Source: Watersipora subatra
Taxonomy: Eukaryota; Bryozoa; Gymnolaemata; Cheilostomatida; Watersiporidae
Direction of reading: 5' to 3'
Length of the DNA stretch: 64,000 nt
Assembly: GCF_963576615.1 (NCBI RefSeq)
Contig: NC_088708.1
Coordinates: 59,879,196 to 59,943,195 of the forward strand
Below the pieces are notes generated by a model that made no database searches, was not told where the DNA came from, and saw nothing but the letters and a program-made list of their open reading frames with translations. The position numbers were made by a program, and so were the translations under genes. Shown one piece after another: positions 60,650 through 64,000 of the stretch. Position 1 is the stretch's first letter. Each line of letters opens with the position of its first letter.

Positions 60650-61536
60650 CTAAAGAGGAAGTCGCTCAGAACCTTAATGGGACCCCAAGATGACAAACAC
60701 GAACCCTCCTAGAATGAGGCAGTGACTGAAACATCCAGTGAAAACAGATTGTTTGAGCAAATTGCAGAGCACTTTGCAATACTACCCGAAGGAATGAAAA
60801 GCAGACAATGCAAGAACGTCTTTACTAAGGCATGATAGGCTTTGAAATGGAACTAAAACCTCTTGCTCTATCGGCATTACATTGTAGTATAATTTCATTC
60901 AGATACGACACTTAAAAAGCTATCGTTTGAAATTGTGACACTTACGGAATTGTTACACATTGTTACCACCATGCTTCAATGATTATAATATTACCAACAG
61001 CTAACAAATTATGTTCCGTTACAAGTTTACAACAGTTCAAGCTTTACTGAATATAATACAACAGAAGAATATAAATGTTTTTTCATTGGGTAACCCACAG
61101 CAGTAATACTCCATTATTCATTTTAAAGAATGTTTTTGTCTTCTCTTACCACATCTTGACCATTATTAAATGCGAGAACATGGACTAGACAATAGATGAC
61201 TAAACACTGCATAAAATAGTTATGACGAGTACATGTCCAAGATGGAGGCCTACCGTTTTTTTTATATTTGTATTGATATTTGCAGAACTCATGAAAGCTT
61301 AATTTATATTTGTGCATAGAGTGATTCTCCAGTAAAATGAACTCACTTTGGAAACCATGTTGCCCTCACATAGGACGAAAGTTTCTTTTTAGTAAGATGA
61401 GCTGCTGTCGTTCAAAACGATTTCATGTGGTATTAAACCACATGCGAAAAAGTTTAGTGGTTATTACTGAGAGGAAACATGTTAAAACTGTTCTGAAATT
61501 TATTTTTGGTGAACCAAATAACTTTTAAACCATATA
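60650..61536. other. Upstream of the last recognised MEIOC exon
   Basis: The first recognised exon begins after CTCTTTAG at 60650. An alternative acceptor ATTAAG slightly upstream would add VLSDFLFS in frame but lacks a pyrimidine tract. No further MEIOC exon was recognised up to the window end. Confidence 0.35.
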
Positions 61537-62969
61537 CCGTAAAACTTTTATTTGAACCCTTGAACCTTTTTTTCAACCCTTTCCCTATAGTGGAGCTCTA
61601 CTAGAGGTGACAAATCAAATAAGGGGTGACGATGTATTTTTCAAACACCTCGTCAGAACATTGAGAAGATACATTAAACCCTTTACGGGCAAACCTAATG
61701 TTGCCTATATTTTACACTCTCCTTTGGGCAGAGCGACATTAACCTTTTTGGATGCAAGAAATTTTCTAACTTACTTCCAACTTGTCGTAGATCTCTAAAT
61801 AAATATGAACAGAGATGGTGATACATGTCTAAACCAGTTCATATATACTGCTTGCAATTAATCTATGATTAACCTATGATGCAATTAACCTTATAGCTTG
61901 TGTTGCGATTTGTTGGAGCTATCAAGTTTTTTATTTCATTCTGAATTAAAAGATGTATTTCCATTTTATAACTATATTTAAAAGCTCATTGCACTCATCA
62001 ATATGTTTGCTACAGTTTGCAGCCAAAACTGGCTTTTTATGTGCAATAGAAGAGGAGTTACGAGCATCGATCCATTGTAAGCCGAGTTCATATTACAGCA
62101 ATGATTCTATCAAATAATATGCTATAAATCTGCAAATTTATAAGTTATAGAATAATAATAATCTATCAAATGCTACAGATATATTGAAATTAAACTAAAT
62201 ACAGAAACTAAAATTAAATTTTTGAAACAAATATTAGCATCGTTTGCTGGGCCAGTTGCGTTCTGATTAGTTTTTGTTTAGAACCAGCTCACATTTTTCT
62301 CGGTGTTCAATCCCTTCCAGTGTTTTCGGACCTCAACGCTTCTGTATAGCTGAGCTAGTCGATATTAGAATCCAAACATTTATTAGCAGAGCAAAACTTT
62401 TACGCGATGCCATTCAGACTGAACACTTCTCACACAAATAATGAGAAACCGTGTGTAACCAAAATAGCCTCACAATTTTAGTGTCAAAATACTCAATTGT
62501 ACAGATTCAATAGTGAATGCTAAAACTTTTTCATATACATCAAAGTATCAAGACCGCGTTAAACAAGGAACCACTATTAACCTAATACAGTTATTAATAG
62601 TTATTAATTATTTCTATGGCGATGTATACAGAATTTTAATGAAAAAACCTAAAACTTTGGAGTTGGAAAACGAACTTTGATACGAACAAACCTTGAATGA
62701 ATTAATTGTTATTGATGTCATGGAGCCATTATTAGTATGGTTTTGTAGACACTTTTCTATGGACCACTTGCTGTTATGGGTTCATAAAGATCAAGAATGT
62801 CAAAGTGGCGGTCAAAAAGAAGTGGTGTTCGATTAAAGGATGGTTGCTACTCTATTTTCCCACCCTTCTCCCATAGTGGCGTTCAAATAAAGGTGGCATT
62901 CAAATAAAGGTGGCATTCAAATAAAGGTGGTATTCAAATAAAGGTGACGTTCAAATACAGGTTTTCCGG
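61537..62969. mobile_element. 1.4-kb MITE with TA target duplication
   Basis: Terminal inverted repeats CCGTAAAACTTTTATTTGAA (left) and CCGGAAAACCTGTATTTGAA (complement of right), 17 of 20 matching, flanked by TA on both sides (61535, 62970). Before the right end are five tandem 17-base units of GGTGGCATTCAAATAAA; a related GGTGACAAATCAAATAAGG lies near the left end. No transposase was seen. The TA duplication points to the Tc1/mariner range of superfamilies. Confidence 0.7.
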
Positions 62970-62971
62970 TA

Positions 62972-63822
62972 ATTGTTGTTACAGTAACAGTTGTAACAGT
63001 TTTCAAATTGCAGAGACTTCCTGTTCAAAGGTAGGCCAAGGCATGTATGCTAATCATCCATATTTCTAGTCACTACTTTATAATTTGGACATTGAAGATG
63101 CACAGCAGTAAAACAGGAAGTACGGGTAGCACTTGTTACAAGGACACCTCTATACCTTACTCATACATTTACTTGTGAAAGGGTCTCGCTGTATGACAAA
63201 ATCAGCAGTGCAGGGAATTTCCAATGATGCAATAAGGTAAATATAGTTGGTGTAAACAAAACAGAAATTTAGAAATAAGCTCTGTGTTGACAGCCAATGG
63301 CCCCAAGCATCAAGAAAAACCAACCAAAGTGAAACTCAGAATTGAAAATTCAGCAAAAAACATGATATCTATTTCTTCAAAATTTTTCAAAACATACACC
63401 TACATGTACTAGACTCATCATAGGCTGAAAAAAATATGTATATCTGCAGTCATTCAATAAATGAGAAGAAACTACTTTCAGCAACATATTACCACATCTT
63501 TGCCCGTTTCATCTTTACTATTCTTAATGCTTCCAAACCAATATGAAATTCCATCTCTCGCAGGCACTTTTATCTCATCTGTACAATAATATTCTATACT
63601 AATTTGACAAATTTTAAGCAACATCAATTTCTCCTGTGTACCAAATATAACAAACTGCACACGCTTGCTATTAGTAATCATATTCTTGAAAAGATTAAAA
63701 ATTTAACATGAATATACTAACTTGAGGTTTGCTTGAGGATGTTAATACTATCATGTATCTCTGCACACACGCGGTTTCCATATCGGCTGCGAGACCCCGG
63801 CTGTAATCTCACGCAGTAAAAC
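62972..63822. other. Nothing recognised
   Basis: AT-rich with no supported feature. Confidence 0.3.
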
Positions 63823-63960
63823 ACTTGCGGCACTAGGCTCGGCGGCTTATGTTCACATAAAACTGTGTCGCCAATGGTCGTATAAATAATGGCCACTCGC
63901 TATGCAATTTCGAACATGCTGGCCTTCACTTGTACAGTGAATTTTGGGAACCAGGCTTTA
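63823..63960 (+). repeat. Dispersed repeat, copy 2
   Basis: Matches 3007-3303 in block order (AGGCTCGGCGGCTTATG, TTCACATAAAACTG, GGGAACCAGGCTTTA) but lacks the middle ~130 bases present there. Confidence 0.55.
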
Positions 63961-64000
63961 CTTTTCATTTGTTAATTTTCAAGCATGAACACATGACTGA

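Overview
The window is AT-rich, intron-rich nuclear DNA from an invertebrate animal. The evidence is GT-AG introns, small exons, a receptor protein tyrosine phosphatase with fibronectin III modules, a MEIOC homologue, tRNA-headed SINEs, and Helitron, hAT and P-like transposons. A lophotrochozoan (bryozoan, brachiopod or mollusc kind) would fit, but nothing seen fixes the phylum.

Layout. (1) 652-1821 (+) is the 3' end of an unrecognised gene. (2) 3591-20413 (+) is a receptor-type tyrosine phosphatase locus. It has three generations of a duplicated [FN3 + juxtamembrane] exon block, of which only the last is intact, then a transmembrane exon, a cytoplasmic exon with an in-frame TAG, and the first three exons of the phosphatase domain. 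The catalytic part (WPD, HCx5R) was not found in the window. A P-element-like transposon with terminal inverted repeats and an 8-bp target duplication sits in one of its introns. (3) 20.6-38.0 kb is a transposon nest: a 2.3-kb non-autonomous Helitron, an 821-bp MITE, a 38-bp all-palindrome micro-element of the same MITE family, SINEs, and a 9.2-kb Helitron (28754-37958) carrying a decayed Rep/helicase gene and a nested 1.1-kb hAT element. (4) 38190-44132 (+) is a four-exon gene for a secreted mucin-like protein with about 29 Ser/Thr-rich 18-residue repeats and a C-terminal six-cysteine, PAN-like tail. The big Helitron ends only about 230 bp upstream of its ATG. (5) 49843-60649 (-) holds the last eight exons of a MEIOC homologue (meiotic prophase regulator, partner of YTHDC2 in mammals). 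Its introns contain a 1-kb array of an 18-bp palindromic unit and a 49-bp minisatellite that multiplies one of its own 5' splice sites. (6) 61.5-63.0 kb is a TA-flanked MITE, and the window ends in a dispersed repeat that also occurs near 3.0 kb.

The genes are not functionally linked. What ties the window together is mobile DNA reshaping host genes: duplicated and decaying receptor exons, a Helitron placed at a promoter, and tandem arrays grown inside introns. Splice structures were deduced by hand from reading-frame phase and GT-AG signals; no transcript evidence was available.
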